Shown: one piece after another, positions 40,972-50,718 of the stretch | Position numbering within the stretch: position 1 is the stretch's first letter | Layout: the number at the start of each line of letters is the position of its first letter | Assembly (NCBI RefSeq): GCF_011761305.1 | Contig: NZ_JAAOZC010000002.1 | Coordinates: 452,615-516,614 of the forward strand | Reading direction: 5' to 3' | From: Sphingomonas vulcanisoli | Lineage (GTDB): Bacteria; Pseudomonadota; Alphaproteobacteria; Sphingomonadales; Sphingomonadaceae | Length of the DNA stretch: 64,000 bases | Notes under the pieces: generated by a model | The model's input: the letters and a program-made list of their open reading frames with translations, nothing else | What the model was told of the DNA's origin: nothing | Databases searched by the model: none | Program-made: the position numbers and the translations under genes

Positions 40972-43248
40972 ATGCCTGCCTCCGCCGCCACCACTGCCGC
41001 GCGCGAGATTCTCGTCCGTCTTCATGACGTGATGGCGGCGCGCGCCAATGCGCAGGCCAAGCTCAACCAGGTCGTGCAGATCATCGGCGAATCGCTGAAC
41101 AGCGAGGTCTGCTCGATTTATCTGCTGCGCGAGGGCGAGCTGGAACTGTATGCGACGCGGGGCCTGAAGGAGGAGGCCGTCCACGTTACCAAGCTGGCGC
41201 TGGGCGAGGGTTTGACCGGCACGATCGCCGAAAAGATCGAGACGCTCAACCTCGCCGAGGCGACCAGCCACCCCGATTTCGTCCACAATCCCGAGACCGG
41301 CGAGGAATTGTATCACAGCTTCGCGGGCGTGCCGATCGTGCGCGCCGAACGCGCCGTCGGTGTGTTGACCGTCCAGCACGTCGATCCGCGCCGCTATGAC
41401 GATGTTGAAATCGAAGCGTTGCAGACCGTCGCGATGGTGCTGGCCGAACTGATCGCGGGTGCGGGTTTGGTCGATGAGGCGAATGTGGCGGGATCGCAGA
41501 CACGCGACAGCTCGACCGCACGGCTGACGGGCCTCAAGCTGGTCGAGGGCATGGCCGCCGGGCGGGCGGTGTTCCATCAGCCGCGCGTCGTCGTCGAACA
41601 TACCGTCGCCGAGGATACCGAGGCCGAGCGCCACCGCGTCTATTCCGCGTTCGACAAGATGCGCGATCAGATCGACCGCATGATGAGCCAGGCCGATTTC
41701 GGCGCCGCGGGTGAGCATCAGGACATTCTCGCGACCTACAAGATGTTCGCCTATGACGAGGGCTGGCGGACACGGATCAACGCGGCGATCGACAGCGGCC
41801 TCACCGCCGAGGCGGCGATCGAGCGCGTCCAGCAGCGCACCCGGATGCGGATGCGCGAGATCGACGATCCCTTGCTGGCCGATCGGATGCACGATCTGGA
41901 GGACCTCTCCAACCGGTTGCTGCGCATCGTTTCGGGCCAGCTCGGCACCGCAGCGCAACTGGGCTTGCGGCAGGATACGATCCTGATCGCGCGCAATCTC
42001 GGCCCCGCCGAGCTGCTCGAATATGATCGCCGGCGGCTGAAGGGCGTTATCCTGCAGGAGGGATCGCTTACCAGCCATGTCGTGATCGTCGCGCGCGCGA
42101 TGGGCGTGCCCGTGATCGGCCGCGTCCGCGATGCCCGCCGCGTGATCGCCGAGGGCGATCTCGTGCTGCTCGATGCCACGCAGGGGTCCGCGGTCGCGCG
42201 GCCTACATCGGGCATCGAGGAGGTGTTCGATACCCAGCTTTCGGTGACTCAGAAGCGCCGCGCCGAATATGCGGCGATGCGCGATCTGCCGCCGATAACG
42301 CGCGATGGGCAGCGGATCACCCTGATGGTCAACGCCGGCCTGCGCGATGATGTCGCGGCGCTGGATACTACGGGCGCGGACGGCATCGGCCTGTTCCGTA
42401 CCGAATTCGAATTCCTGATTTCGGCCGAGCTGCCCAAGCGTGAGAAGCAGGCGCGGGTCTATCGTGACGTCATGGAGGCGGCGGGGCCGAAGCCCGTCAC
42501 CTTCCGCACCATCGATGTCGGCGGCGACAAGGCGCTGCCTTATATGACCGGCGACAATGGGGATGAGGAAAATCCCGCGATGGGCTGGCGCGCGATCCGG
42601 CTGGCACTGGAGCGCGATGCGCTGATGAAGGCGCAGGCCTGGGCGCTGGTCGAGGCCGCGAACGGGCGGGAATTGCGCGTGATGTTCCCGATGATCTCCG
42701 AACCATGGGAGTTCGACGAGGCCAAGGCTCTTTTCGAGGAACAGCGCATCCGCGCGCTCGCACGTGGGCGTCAGGGGCCGCTGGCGATCCGTTATGGCGC
42801 GATGCTGGAGGTGCCGGCGCTGGCGGAAACGCTCGACATCTTGCTGCCCAAGCTCGATTTCCTCTCGATCGGCACCAACGATCTCACCCAATTCCTGTTT
42901 GCCGCCGATCGCGCCAATCCCAAGCTCGCCGAGCGCTATGATTGGCTGAGCCCGGCGATCCTGCGGTTCATCGCGCGCGTCACGCGCACGTCGCACGAGG
43001 GCGGCGTGCCGGTGGCGGTGTGCGGCGAAATGGGCGGGCGCGTGCTGGAGGCGATGGCGCTGCTCGGTCTGGGCATCGATCGCCTGTCGATCACCCCCGC
43101 GGCGATCGGTCCGGTCAAGGCGATGCTGCGCTCGCTCGATCTGGGGGCGCTGCGCACCGATCTGCCGCTGCTTCTTGCCCATCCGCCGCAGAACATGCGC
43201 GCCGCGCTGCTGGATTGGGCATCGTCGCACGACGTCCGCATTAGTTGA
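40972..43248 (+). CDS. ptsP: PTS phosphotransferase EI-Ntr (PtsP)
   Basis: First component of the nitrogen phosphotransferase system; takes phosphate from phosphoenolpyruvate and passes it to NPr, acting as a regulator rather than a sugar transporter. The 758 residues are a GAF domain (about 20-165), the EI N-terminal region, the swivelling phosphohistidine segment GSLTSHVVIVARAMGVPVIG (His369) and the PEP-binding barrel (TGADGIGLFRTEFEFL, FRTIDVGGDK, SIGTNDLTQFLFAADR, CGEMGG). The GAF domain distinguishes it from sugar-PTS EI. It starts 46 bases after an aldo/keto reductase gene. Confidence 0.95.
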   Translation: MPASAATTAAREILVRLHDVMAARANAQAKLNQVVQIIGESLNSEVCSIYLLREGELELYATRGLKEEAVHVTKLALGEGLTGTIAEKIETLNLAEATSHPDFVHNPETGEELYHSFAGVPIVRAERAVGVLTVQHVDPRRYDDVEIEALQTVAMVLAELIAGAGLVDEANVAGSQTRDSSTARLTGLKLVEGMAAGRAVFHQPRVVVEHTVAEDTEAERHRVYSAFDKMRDQIDRMMSQADFGAAGEHQDILATYKMFAYDEGWRTRINAAIDSGLTAEAAIERVQQRTRMRMREIDDPLLADRMHDLEDLSNRLLRIVSGQLGTAAQLGLRQDTILIARNLGPAELLEYDRRRLKGVILQEGSLTSHVVIVARAMGVPVIGRVRDARRVIAEGDLVLLDATQGSAVARPTSGIEEVFDTQLSVTQKRRAEYAAMRDLPPITRDGQRITLMVNAGLRDDVAALDTTGADGIGLFRTEFEFLISAELPKREKQARVYRDVMEAAGPKPVTFRTIDVGGDKALPYMTGDNGDEENPAMGWRAIRLALERDALMKAQAWALVEAANGRELRVMFPMISEPWEFDEAKALFEEQRIRALARGRQGPLAIRYGAMLEVPALAETLDILLPKLDFLSIGTNDLTQFLFAADRANPKLAERYDWLSPAILRFIARVTRTSHEGGVPVAVCGEMGGRVLEAMALLGLGIDRLSITPAAIGPVKAMLRSLDLGALRTDLPLLLAHPPQNMRAALLDWASSHDVRIS

Positions 43249-43334
43249 GGGTCTGTAACGATTGATGATTGGACCGGGGTTGTTTGACCGGACTAATCGG
43301 AGTTAAGCAGACCTAGGCTCAGAAGAGGCGGCCG

Positions 43335-44159
43335 ATGGTGGAAATGGCGCCCGATCCCGAACTTGAAAGCGGCACTTCAGTCGCCGTTGAACTGCGCCAG
43401 GCGCGGGAGACGCAGGGGCTGGCGCTGTCCGATGTCGCCAATCGCACCCGCATTCCCGTGCGCCACCTCGCCGCGATCGAAAGCGGGGATTATCAAAGCC
43501 TGCCCGCGGCAACCTATTCGGCAGGCTTCGTCAAAAGCTATGCGCGGGTGCTCGGCCTGGATGGCGAGCCACTCTCGCGCCGTTTCCGCGAAGAGATCGC
43601 GGGCCGGGAGGCGGCGTCGCAACGCTACGAGCCCTATGAACCCGCCGATCCGGCGCGCACGCCGAGCCGCTGGCTGGCCTGGTCTACCTTCGTGCTGGCG
43701 ATCCTGCTGGTGCTGGCGTTTCTCTATTGGCGCGGCCTGCAGACCAGCGAAAACCCCGCCGCGATCGCCACGCAATCCCAGACCGCGCCGCCGCCCGCTC
43801 CGGCCGCCGCGCCCGTGGTGCAGCAGCCGGCACCAGTCTCGTCCGCCGCCGATCCCAGCCTCGCGCCGCCCGCCGCCGCGCCCGCGCCCGGCGCCACCGC
43901 GCTGCTCACCGCCGAACAGCCCGTCTGGCTGCGGATCACCGATGGCGAGGCCAAGCTTTACGAAGGCATGATGAAGCCCGGCGAAAGCTTCACCATTCCC
44001 GCCAGCGCCGCCGATCCCCGGCTGCGCACCAGCCGCGCCACCGCGCTCAAGGTCACGGTCGGCAGCACCACCATCCCGCCGCTCGGCCCGCCCGAGACAT
44101 TGATTAAGAACGTCAGCCTCGCGCCCAAGGATCTGCTCGCGGTCAAGCCCGCGCCGTAG
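43335..44159 (+). CDS. RodZ-like membrane protein with helix-turn-helix and DUF4115 domains
   Basis: A 274-residue bitopic membrane protein: N-terminal Xre-type helix-turn-helix (residues about 15-75; LRQARETQGLALSDVANRTR and AIESGDYQSLPAATYSAGFVKSYA), basic segment, one membrane helix (WLAWSTFVLAILLVLAFLYW), Pro/Ala-rich linker, and a C-terminal DUF4115 beta domain (QPVWLRITDGEAKLYEGMMKPGESF). This is the RodZ architecture, which connects MreB filaments to the cell-wall elongation machinery. Shorter than E. coli RodZ (337). Convergent neighbours give no further clue. Confidence 0.88.
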   Translation: MVEMAPDPELESGTSVAVELRQARETQGLALSDVANRTRIPVRHLAAIESGDYQSLPAATYSAGFVKSYARVLGLDGEPLSRRFREEIAGREAASQRYEPYEPADPARTPSRWLAWSTFVLAILLVLAFLYWRGLQTSENPAAIATQSQTAPPPAPAAAPVVQQPAPVSSAADPSLAPPAAAPAPGATALLTAEQPVWLRITDGEAKLYEGMMKPGESFTIPASAADPRLRTSRATALKVTVGSTTIPPLGPPETLIKNVSLAPKDLLAVKPAP

Positions 44160-44218
44160 CCCAGCCTTCGACAACGGCCGGGCGATCGCGATAAGAGCGT
44201 CGGAAAAGAGGACGCCGG

Positions 44219-45949
44219 ATGCTGGAAACCTTCCCCAATCTCGTCACCATGTTCTTCGCGCGCGCCGAAGCGAAGGGCGATGCGCCGTTCCTGTGGCACA
44301 AGCCCGCGGCAAGCGAGGGTGACGCCAAGGCCGAATGGCAGCCGCTGAGCTGGGCCGACGCCGCCCGGCAGGTGGCGGCGCTGGCGCAGGCGATTGAGGC
44401 GATGGGCCTTTCCAAAGGCGATCGCATCGTGCTGGTATCCGAGAACCGCCCCGAATGGTGCATCGCCGATCTCGCGATCATGGCCGCGGGCTGCGTCACC
44501 GTGCCGGCCTACATCACCAATACCGAGCGCGATCACGGCCATATCCTCGACGATAGCGGCGCCTGCGCGGTGATCGTCTCCACGCCCAAGCTGGCGCGCG
44601 CCCTGCTGCCCGCGCTGGCGCGATCGGGCTGCGAGCGGCTGATCGCGATCGAGCCGCTGGAACAGGCGCGGATCGGCGCGATCAAGGTGTTCGATTGGGC
44701 GCGGCTGATCGCCGAACATCCCGCCGATGTCGCCGCCTGCGCCGCGCGCCAGACCGCCGGCCGCGAGGATCTCGCCTGCATCATCTACACCAGCGGCACC
44801 GGCGGTGCCCCGCGCGGCGTCCGCCAGCACCATGGCGCCATCCTGCGCAACGTGGCGGGCTGCATCACCATCATCGAGGAGGATTTCCCGAGGACCGAGC
44901 AGGAGATTTTCCTAAGCCTGCTGCCCTTGAGCCATGCCTATGAGCATTCGGGCGGCCAGTATCTGCCGATCGGGCTCGGCGGGCAGATCTATTATGCCGA
45001 GAGCATCGAGAAGCTCGCCGCCAATATCGAGGAGGTGCGGCCGACGATCATGGTCGTCGTCCCCCGCCTGTTCGAGTTGCTGCGCGCGCGCATCCTCAAG
45101 GCGATCGAAAAGCAGGGGGGCCTGAGCCAATGGCTGCTCGACAAAGCGCTGGCGCTCCATGCCAAGGAAGAGAAGGGGCTGGCCGATAAGCCGCTCGATC
45201 TGCTGCTCGGCGCCACGATCCGGCCCAAGATCGCCAAGCGTTTCGGGGGCCGGCTGAAGGCCTTGGTATCGGGCGGCGCGCCGCTCAATCCGCAAGTCGG
45301 CGGCTTCTTCTCCGCGCTCGGCGTCACTTTGCTACAGGGCTATGGCCAGACCGAGGCTGCGCCGGTGATCGCCTGCAACCGCCCTCGCGCCGGGATCAGG
45401 ATGGACACCGTCGGGCCACCGCTGGAAGGCGTCGAGGTCCGGATCGCCGAAGATGGCGAGATCCTCGTGCGCGGCGAGAATGTGATGCACGGCTATTGGC
45501 GCAACGCGGGCGAGAGCGCGCGCGTGCTGAAAGACGGCTGGCTGCATACCGGCGATATCGGTCGTCTCGATGAGGCCGGGCGCCTGATCATCACCGATCG
45601 CAAGAAGGATATCATCGTCAACGACAAGGGCGACAATATCGCCCCTCAGAGGATCGAGGGGATGCTGACGCTGCAACCCGAGATCATGCAGGCCGCGATC
45701 TTCGGCGATCGGCGACCCTATCTTGTCGGGCTGATCGTACCCGAGGCGGGCGTCGACGATGCGTCGGTGGCGATGGCGATCGATCGCGTCAATGCGGGCC
45801 TCTCGGTTACCGAGCGCGTCCGCCGCTTCTTGACCGCCGACGAGCCTTTCACCACCGACAATGGCGAGATGACGCCTTCGCTCAAAATCAGACGGCACGT
45901 CGTGCGCGAACGCTACGGCGCGCGGCTGGACGGGCTCTACAAAAGCTGA
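44219..45949 (+). CDS. Long-chain fatty-acid CoA ligase (AMP-binding enzyme)
   Basis: Activates fatty acids with ATP and CoA. The 576-residue protein is of the adenylate-forming family: the P-loop reads IIYTSGTGGAPRGVRQHHGA (the usual TSGTTGxPKG with Gly for Thr and Arg for Lys), then GYGQTEAAPVIACNR, GWLHTGDIGRLDEAGRL and ITDRKKDIIVNDKGDNIAP with the hinge and the A10-like Lys in GEMTPSLKIRR. The membrane-associated FACS/FadD-like N-terminal part is present. It is convergent with ilvD, 7 bases from its stop codon. Confidence 0.9.
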   Translation: MLETFPNLVTMFFARAEAKGDAPFLWHKPAASEGDAKAEWQPLSWADAARQVAALAQAIEAMGLSKGDRIVLVSENRPEWCIADLAIMAAGCVTVPAYITNTERDHGHILDDSGACAVIVSTPKLARALLPALARSGCERLIAIEPLEQARIGAIKVFDWARLIAEHPADVAACAARQTAGREDLACIIYTSGTGGAPRGVRQHHGAILRNVAGCITIIEEDFPRTEQEIFLSLLPLSHAYEHSGGQYLPIGLGGQIYYAESIEKLAANIEEVRPTIMVVVPRLFELLRARILKAIEKQGGLSQWLLDKALALHAKEEKGLADKPLDLLLGATIRPKIAKRFGGRLKALVSGGAPLNPQVGGFFSALGVTLLQGYGQTEAAPVIACNRPRAGIRMDTVGPPLEGVEVRIAEDGEILVRGENVMHGYWRNAGESARVLKDGWLHTGDIGRLDEAGRLIITDRKKDIIVNDKGDNIAPQRIEGMLTLQPEIMQAAIFGDRRPYLVGLIVPEAGVDDASVAMAIDRVNAGLSVTERVRRFLTADEPFTTDNGEMTPSLKIRRHVVRERYGARLDGLYKS

Positions 45950-45956
45950 GCCGCGC

Positions 45957-47810
45957 TCAGTCCTTTTCCACCTGGCTGACATCGCGCACGGCGCCGCGCG
46001 CGGCATTCGTGGTGAGCGCGGCATAGGCGCGGAGCGCGGGCGATACGGCGCGCTTGCGGCCGAACGGCTTCCACGCCTTTGTGCCGCGCGCGACCATCTC
46101 GGCATGGCGCTCGGCGAGCTTGGCGTCGTCGACTTCCAGCCGGATGATGCGGTTGGGGATATCGATCAGGATCGGATCGCCGGTTTCGACCAGCGCGATC
46201 AGCCCGCCTTCCGCTGCTTCGGGCGAGACGTGGCCGATCGACAGGCCCGAGGTGCCGCCCGAAAAGCGGCCATCAGTCAGCAGCGCGCAGGCTTTGCCGA
46301 GGCCCTTCGATTTCAGATAGCTGGTCGGATACAGCATCTCCTGCATCCCCGGCCCGCCCTTGGGCCCTTCGTAGCGGATCACCACGACATGCCCGGCCTC
46401 GACCTGATGGCCGAGGATGCCCGCCACCGCCGCATCCTGGCTTTCATAGACGATCGCGGTGCCTTCGAAGCGCAGGATGCTGTCGTCGACGCCCGCGGTC
46501 TTCACGATGCAGCCTTCGGGCGCGAGATTGCCGAACAGCACCGCGAGGCCGCCATCCTGGCTGAAGGCATTGGGCTGCGAGCGGATCACGCCGCCGGTGC
46601 GATCGAGATCGAGCGCGTCCCACCGCGCCGACTGGCTGAAGGCGACCTGCGTCGGCACGCCGCCCGGCGCGGCGCGGTAGAATTTGCGGACCTCTTCGGA
46701 ATGGGTGCGCGCGATATCCCAGCGGCCCAGCGCCTCGCCCATCGTGCGCGTATGCACCGTCGGCTGTTCGGCATCGATCAGGCCGGCGCGATCGAGTTCA
46801 CCGAGGATCGCCATGATCCCGCCGGCGCGGTGGACGTCCTCCATATGGACATCGGCCTTGGCGGGCGCGACCTTGCACAGGCAGGGCACGCGGCGCGACA
46901 GTCGATCGATATCGGCCATGGTGAAATCCACCTCGCCCTCCTGCGCGGCGGCAAGCAGGTGGAGCACGGTGTTGGTCGATCCGCCCATCGCGATATCGAG
47001 GCTCATCGCATTTTCGAACGCCGCCTTGTTGGCGATGGCACGCGGCAGCGCGCTGACGTCGTCCTGCTCGTAATAGCGTTTGGTGACGTCGACGATCACA
47101 TGCCCCGCCTCGCGGAACAGCCGCTCGCGATCGGCATGCGTCGCCAGCACCGATCCGTTGCCGGGCAGCGACAGGCCAAGTGCCTCCGTCAGGCAGTTCA
47201 TCGAATTGGCGGTGAACATGCCCGAACAGCTGCCGCAGGTGGGGCAGGCCGATCGTTCGATGACCTTCACGTCCTCATCGGTCATCGTATCGTCGGCGGC
47301 GGCGACCATCGCATCGATCAGATCGAGCGCGACCTCCTTGCCCTTGATGACGACCTTGCCCGCCTCCATCGGGCCGCCCGAAACGAACACCGCCGGAATG
47401 TTGAGCCGCATCGCCGCCATCAGCATGCCGGGCGTGATCTTGTCGCAATTGGAGATGCACACCATCGCATCGGCGCAATGCGCATTGACCATATATTCTA
47501 CCGAGTCGGCGATCAGCTCGCGGCTGGGCAGCGAATAGAGCATCCCGCCGTGGCCCATGGCGATGCCGTCATCCACCGCGATGGTGTTGAATTCCTTGGC
47601 GACGCCGCCCGCCGCCTCGATCTCCCGCGCCACCAGCTGGCCGAGATCCTTCAAATGGACATGGCCGGGCACGAACTGGGTGAAGCTGTTGACCACCGCG
47701 ATGATCGGCTTGCCGAAATCCTCGTCCTTCATCCCCGTCGCGCGCCACAGGCCGCGCGCGCCCGCCATATTGCGGCCGTGGGTCGTGGTGCGGGAACGAT
47801 AGACGGGCAT
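45957..47810 (-). CDS. ilvD: Dihydroxy-acid dehydratase
   Basis: Iron-sulfur enzyme of branched-chain amino-acid synthesis, dehydrating dihydroxy-isovalerate and dihydroxy-methylvalerate. The 617-residue length and [17 protein letters not shown] mark the long, 4Fe-4S (E. coli) form. Cluster-ligand region [11 protein letters not shown] and [18 protein letters not shown] are present, as are GTGG-less but typical [13 protein letters not shown] and [20 protein letters not shown]. Start ATG 47810 gives [20 protein letters not shown]. It stands alone. Confidence 0.96.
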   Translation of the reverse strand: MPVYRSRTTTHGRNMAGARGLWRATGMKDEDFGKPIIAVVNSFTQFVPGHVHLKDLGQLVAREIEAAGGVAKEFNTIAVDDGIAMGHGGMLYSLPSRELIADSVEYMVNAHCADAMVCISNCDKITPGMLMAAMRLNIPAVFVSGGPMEAGKVVIKGKEVALDLIDAMVAAADDTMTDEDVKVIERSACPTCGSCSGMFTANSMNCLTEALGLSLPGNGSVLATHADRERLFREAGHVIVDVTKRYYEQDDVSALPRAIANKAAFENAMSLDIAMGGSTNTVLHLLAAAQEGEVDFTMADIDRLSRRVPCLCKVAPAKADVHMEDVHRAGGIMAILGELDRAGLIDAEQPTVHTRTMGEALGRWDIARTHSEEVRKFYRAAPGGVPTQVAFSQSARWDALDLDRTGGVIRSQPNAFSQDGGLAVLFGNLAPEGCIVKTAGVDDSILRFEGTAIVYESQDAAVAGILGHQVEAGHVVVIRYEGPKGGPGMQEMLYPTSYLKSKGLGKACALLTDGRFSGGTSGLSIGHVSPEAAEGGLIALVETGDPILIDIPNRIIRLEVDDAKLAERHAEMVARGTKAWKPFGRKRAVSPALRAYAALTTNAARGAVRDVSQVEKD

Positions 47811-47937
47811 GGTGAACCTGATGTTGGGGCCGAAGGCGGCAAAAACCGCTTTACGCCTTGCGCCACGCCCGGCCCCTTCGCAACCGCTACCGCCGTTTTT
47901 CGGGGACGGCGTCGGGCTCGCCCGTTAGAAAGGGGGC

Positions 47938-48951
47938 ATGACTCTCCCCACACGCGCGCTCGGCACACATCAGGTTTCCGCCATCAGCCTAGGATGCATG
48001 AGCCTCAGCCACGCTTATGCGCCCATCCCCAGCGCCGATCAGGGCGCCGCGCTGCTCAACAAGGCGCTGGATCTGGGCATCACCCATTTCGATACCGCCG
48101 CGCTCTACGGCTTCGGCGCCAACGAGCGGCTGCTGGCGAGTGCCATCGGCCATCGCCGCGCGGATTATGTGCTGGCGAGCAAATGCGTGCTTGGGGAAGT
48201 GAATGGCAAGCGCGGGCTCGATGGCCGGCCGGAAGCGATTGCCGCGTCGATCGATGCCTCGCTGGAGCGGCTGCAGACCGATCATATCGATCTGATGTAT
48301 CTGCATCGGCTCGATCGCAACGTACCGATCGAGGAGTCGGTCGGCGCGCTGGTCCGCGCCAAGGAGGCGGGCAAGATCGGTGCGCTTGGTCTCTCCGAAA
48401 TGTCGGCGGAGACCGTCCGACGCGCACATGCCGTCCATCCGATCGCCGCGCTGCAGACCGAATATTCGCCGATGGTGCGCAATCCGGAAGTGGCCGTGCT
48501 GGAGACCTGCCGCGAACTCGGCATCGCCTTCGTCGCTTTCTCGCCGGTGGCGCGCGGGCTTCTGGCAGATCGGATCCGCAGCGACGCCTATGGCGAGGGC
48601 GATCTTCGATCTCAGTTTCCGCGCTATAGCGGCGACAATCTGCGGCACAATCTCGCAATCGTCGACGCATTCAATGCGCTGGCCGCCGAGCTTGGCAGCA
48701 CGCCGGCGCAGCTGTCCCTGGCCTGGGTGCTGTCGCGGGGCGCGCATGTCATCGCGATTCCGGGAACAACGAGCATCGCGCATCTCGAAGAAGATGTCGG
48801 CGCCACCGACGTCGTGCTCAATGACGCCGCCATTGCCAGAATCGATGCGCTGTTCGCGCCGGGCGCGATCCGCGGCGCGCGATACTCGGTGGCGGCGCAA
48901 GCGCAGGTCGGGACCGAGCTGCTGCCCAATGAGGAACTCGCTTCGGATTGA
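47938..48951 (+). CDS. Aldo/keto reductase (second copy type)
   Basis: NADPH-dependent AKR of 337 residues related to the AKR13/YakC group. It has VSAISLGCMSLSHAY, HFDTAALYGFGANERLL (catalytic Asp-Tyr), YVLASKCVLG (Lys), DLMYLHRLDRNVPIEESVGAL (His), and the cofactor-binding end HVIAIPGTTSIAHLEED. It is only distantly similar to the AKR at 39975-40925, so this is not a recent duplication. Substrate unknown. It stands alone after ilvD, which points the other way. Confidence 0.9.
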   Translation: MTLPTRALGTHQVSAISLGCMSLSHAYAPIPSADQGAALLNKALDLGITHFDTAALYGFGANERLLASAIGHRRADYVLASKCVLGEVNGKRGLDGRPEAIAASIDASLERLQTDHIDLMYLHRLDRNVPIEESVGALVRAKEAGKIGALGLSEMSAETVRRAHAVHPIAALQTEYSPMVRNPEVAVLETCRELGIAFVAFSPVARGLLADRIRSDAYGEGDLRSQFPRYSGDNLRHNLAIVDAFNALAAELGSTPAQLSLAWVLSRGAHVIAIPGTTSIAHLEEDVGATDVVLNDAAIARIDALFAPGAIRGARYSVAAQAQVGTELLPNEELASD

Positions 48952-49031
48952 GCCTCAACTGGCGTGGCGCGCGGATCAAGCTGGTCGCCAGCCAAGAGCT
49001 TATTCAATACAGCCTCGATCTGTTGCTGCGA

Positions 49032-49070
49032 CCGCACATCTATTGTTGCGATGCAACAATAGATGTGCGG
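49032..49070. repeat. Perfect 18-base inverted repeat
   Basis: CCGCACATCTATTGTTGC at 49032-49049 is repeated as its exact complement at 49053-49070 around the 3-base loop GAT. It lies in the 300-base gap between the aldo/keto reductase and the efflux operon. As RNA it would be a very stable hairpin, but no T tract follows on either strand. Confidence 0.75.
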
Positions 49071-49162
49071 CCGGTGACCTATAGAATCGATTGAACAAAA
49101 TGGCCGTTATGGTAGTATCCGCATTCAAGCCGCCGCAGAGCGGCCTTGCATGGAGAAGGCCG

Positions 49163-49270
49163 ATGGAGATCCATGATCCAATGTTCTGCGCGGCGGAGAG
49201 CTGGCTGCTCTGTATCGCCAGCGGGGTGTCGATGCTGATCGTGGGCGCGATTTATCTCGTTCTCGGCTGA
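49163..49270 (+). CDS. Small single-helix membrane protein
   Basis: A 35-residue frame starting MEIHDPMFCAAESWLLCIAS and ending with a 20-residue hydrophobic helix (SWLLCIASGVSMLIVGAIYL then VLG). GGAGAAGG lies 7 bases before this ATG; an upstream ATG at 49100 in the same frame would give 56 residues. The stop overlaps the 3' end of the convergent outer-membrane factor gene by 19 bases. Small membrane proteins next to efflux pumps can bind and tune them (as AcrZ does AcrB), but any such role here is a guess. Confidence 0.4.
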   Translation: MEIHDPMFCAAESWLLCIASGVSMLIVGAIYLVLG

Positions 49271-50718
49271 TCGCCCGCCACAGCCGGTCCGGTCGAGGCC
49301 GGGCTCCAACCGAGGCCCAAGGCCTTGTGGATTTCGATATAATAGCCGGTGAGCGCCGCTTCCGCCTGCGAAACATTCTGATCGGCTTGATTGGCTTGGC
49401 GGCGGGCATCGAGCAGATCGAGCAACGTGGTCGTTCCCGCCTCATAGCGCTGTTGTGATAGCGTTGCCGTTTCCAGCGCGGCGGTGCGCAAGCGAATCAG
49501 CGAGGCCAGCGATCGCCGGCCGGCATCGAAACGGCTGAGGCTGTCTTCGGCATCCTGCAGCGCAGCGAGCACTGTCTTGCGATAGCGCGCTTCGGCCTCG
49601 TCACGCAGCGCCTCGGCCTGATGGACCCGCGAGGCGTTCTTCCCAAAATCGAGGAAGCTCCAGCTCAACTGCGGCGCGGCGAGCGCGAGCAGATCGCCGA
49701 CATGGGTGATATCCTCAGGCTTGCTGCCGCCGATGCCGATCAGCCCCATGACGCTGACGCGCGGAAAGCGCGCCGCCTCCGCCTGGCCGATCTTGGCGGT
49801 ATCGGCGGCGAGTGTACGCTCGGCCGCGCGGATATCGGGACGGCGCTGGATCAGCGCGGCGGGATCGCCGATCGCAAGCTCTGACGGCGGCAGCGGCACC
49901 GGCGCCGGCGTGCGCAATTCGGCATCGACCGCGCCCGGTTCGGCGCCGATCAGAACCGCGATCTGATCGAGGTAAATCGATACTTCCGCCGAGAGCGGGA
50001 CCGCGCCGGCGCGCGTATTCTCCAGCTGCTGCGTCAGCCGCTCGACATCCAGCCGGCTCGCGGTGCCCTGCGCGAACCGCTGGCGCGCGAGATCGAGCAT
50101 CTGCTGCTCCATCGCCACAACCTTGGCGTTGAGCGAAATGCGGCGCTGGCGATCGCGGATGGCGAGATAGGCCTGGGCGACGGCGGCGGTGATCGCCACC
50201 TGCGCATCGGCGACGTTGGCGACGGCCGCTTCGGCCGTCGCCTGCGAAGCCTCGATCGCCCGGCGCTCGCCGCCGAAGATGTCGGCTTCCCAGCTGCCAT
50301 TGAAGCCGAGATTATAGAGGTTGATCGAGCCGTTGTTGCTGCCGTTGGTCAGCGATCCGAAATCCACGCCGGGCAAGCGGGCATGCGCGTAGAGCAGGCT
50401 GGCGCTGGCGGTGGGCAAGAGGTTGGTCCGCTCCTGCCGCAGCGATTGCTGTGCCTGTGCGACCCGCGCACGGGCGGCGGCAAGATCGGGATTGGCGGCG
50501 AGGGCGCGCGATTCCAGCCCGTTCAGCGCTGGATCGTCGAGCGTTTCCCACCAGCGCGCCACCGGTGGGCCAGCCTTGAGCGGGATCGCGCCGGCGCGGA
50601 TGAAGGCTCCCCCTGCCCCGGCCTTGGGCGCGGCGGCGGGCGGTCCTTGATAATGCGGGCCGACCACGCAGGCGGAGAGAAGAGCCGGAGCGAACACGGC
50701 GATCAGGTGCTTGCGCAT
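49252..50718 (-). CDS. Outer-membrane efflux lipoprotein (NodT family) of the Emr operon
   Basis: TolC-like channel, 488 residues from ATG 50718. Lipoprotein signal MRKHLIAVFAPALLSACVVG (lipobox LSAC), then two outer-membrane efflux repeats: WWETLDDPALNGLESRALA with helix ARARVAQAQQSLRQERTN, and LIQRRPDIRAAERTLAADTA. The NodT signature QRRPD is present. Its ATG shares one base with the stop of the DHA2 exporter gene. Together with the membrane-fusion protein and exporter it makes a complete EmrAB-TolC-type pump. The larger upstream frame is non-coding. Confidence 0.93.
   Translation of the reverse strand: MRKHLIAVFAPALLSACVVGPHYQGPPAAAPKAGAGGAFIRAGAIPLKAGPPVARWWETLDDPALNGLESRALAANPDLAAARARVAQAQQSLRQERTNLLPTASASLLYAHARLPGVDFGSLTNGSNNGSINLYNLGFNGSWEADIFGGERRAIEASQATAEAAVANVADAQVAITAAVAQAYLAIRDRQRRISLNAKVVAMEQQMLDLARQRFAQGTASRLDVERLTQQLENTRAGAVPLSAEVSIYLDQIAVLIGAEPGAVDAELRTPAPVPLPPSELAIGDPAALIQRRPDIRAAERTLAADTAKIGQAEAARFPRVSVMGLIGIGGSKPEDITHVGDLLALAAPQLSWSFLDFGKNASRVHQAEALRDEAEARYRKTVLAALQDAEDSLSRFDAGRRSLASLIRLRTAALETATLSQQRYEAGTTTLLDLLDARRQANQADQNVSQAEAALTGYYIEIHKALGLGWSPASTGPAVAGDQPRTR

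Noticed and set aside
40876..43230. A 784-codon minus-strand frame opposite ptsP
   Set aside because: Exact antisense of EI-Ntr, Arg/His/Gln-rich without any motif.
46104..48629. An 841-codon plus-strand frame opposite ilvD
   Set aside because: It is antisense to the well-supported ilvD gene and then crosses the aldo/keto reductase out of frame; no domain, composition typical of a shadow frame.
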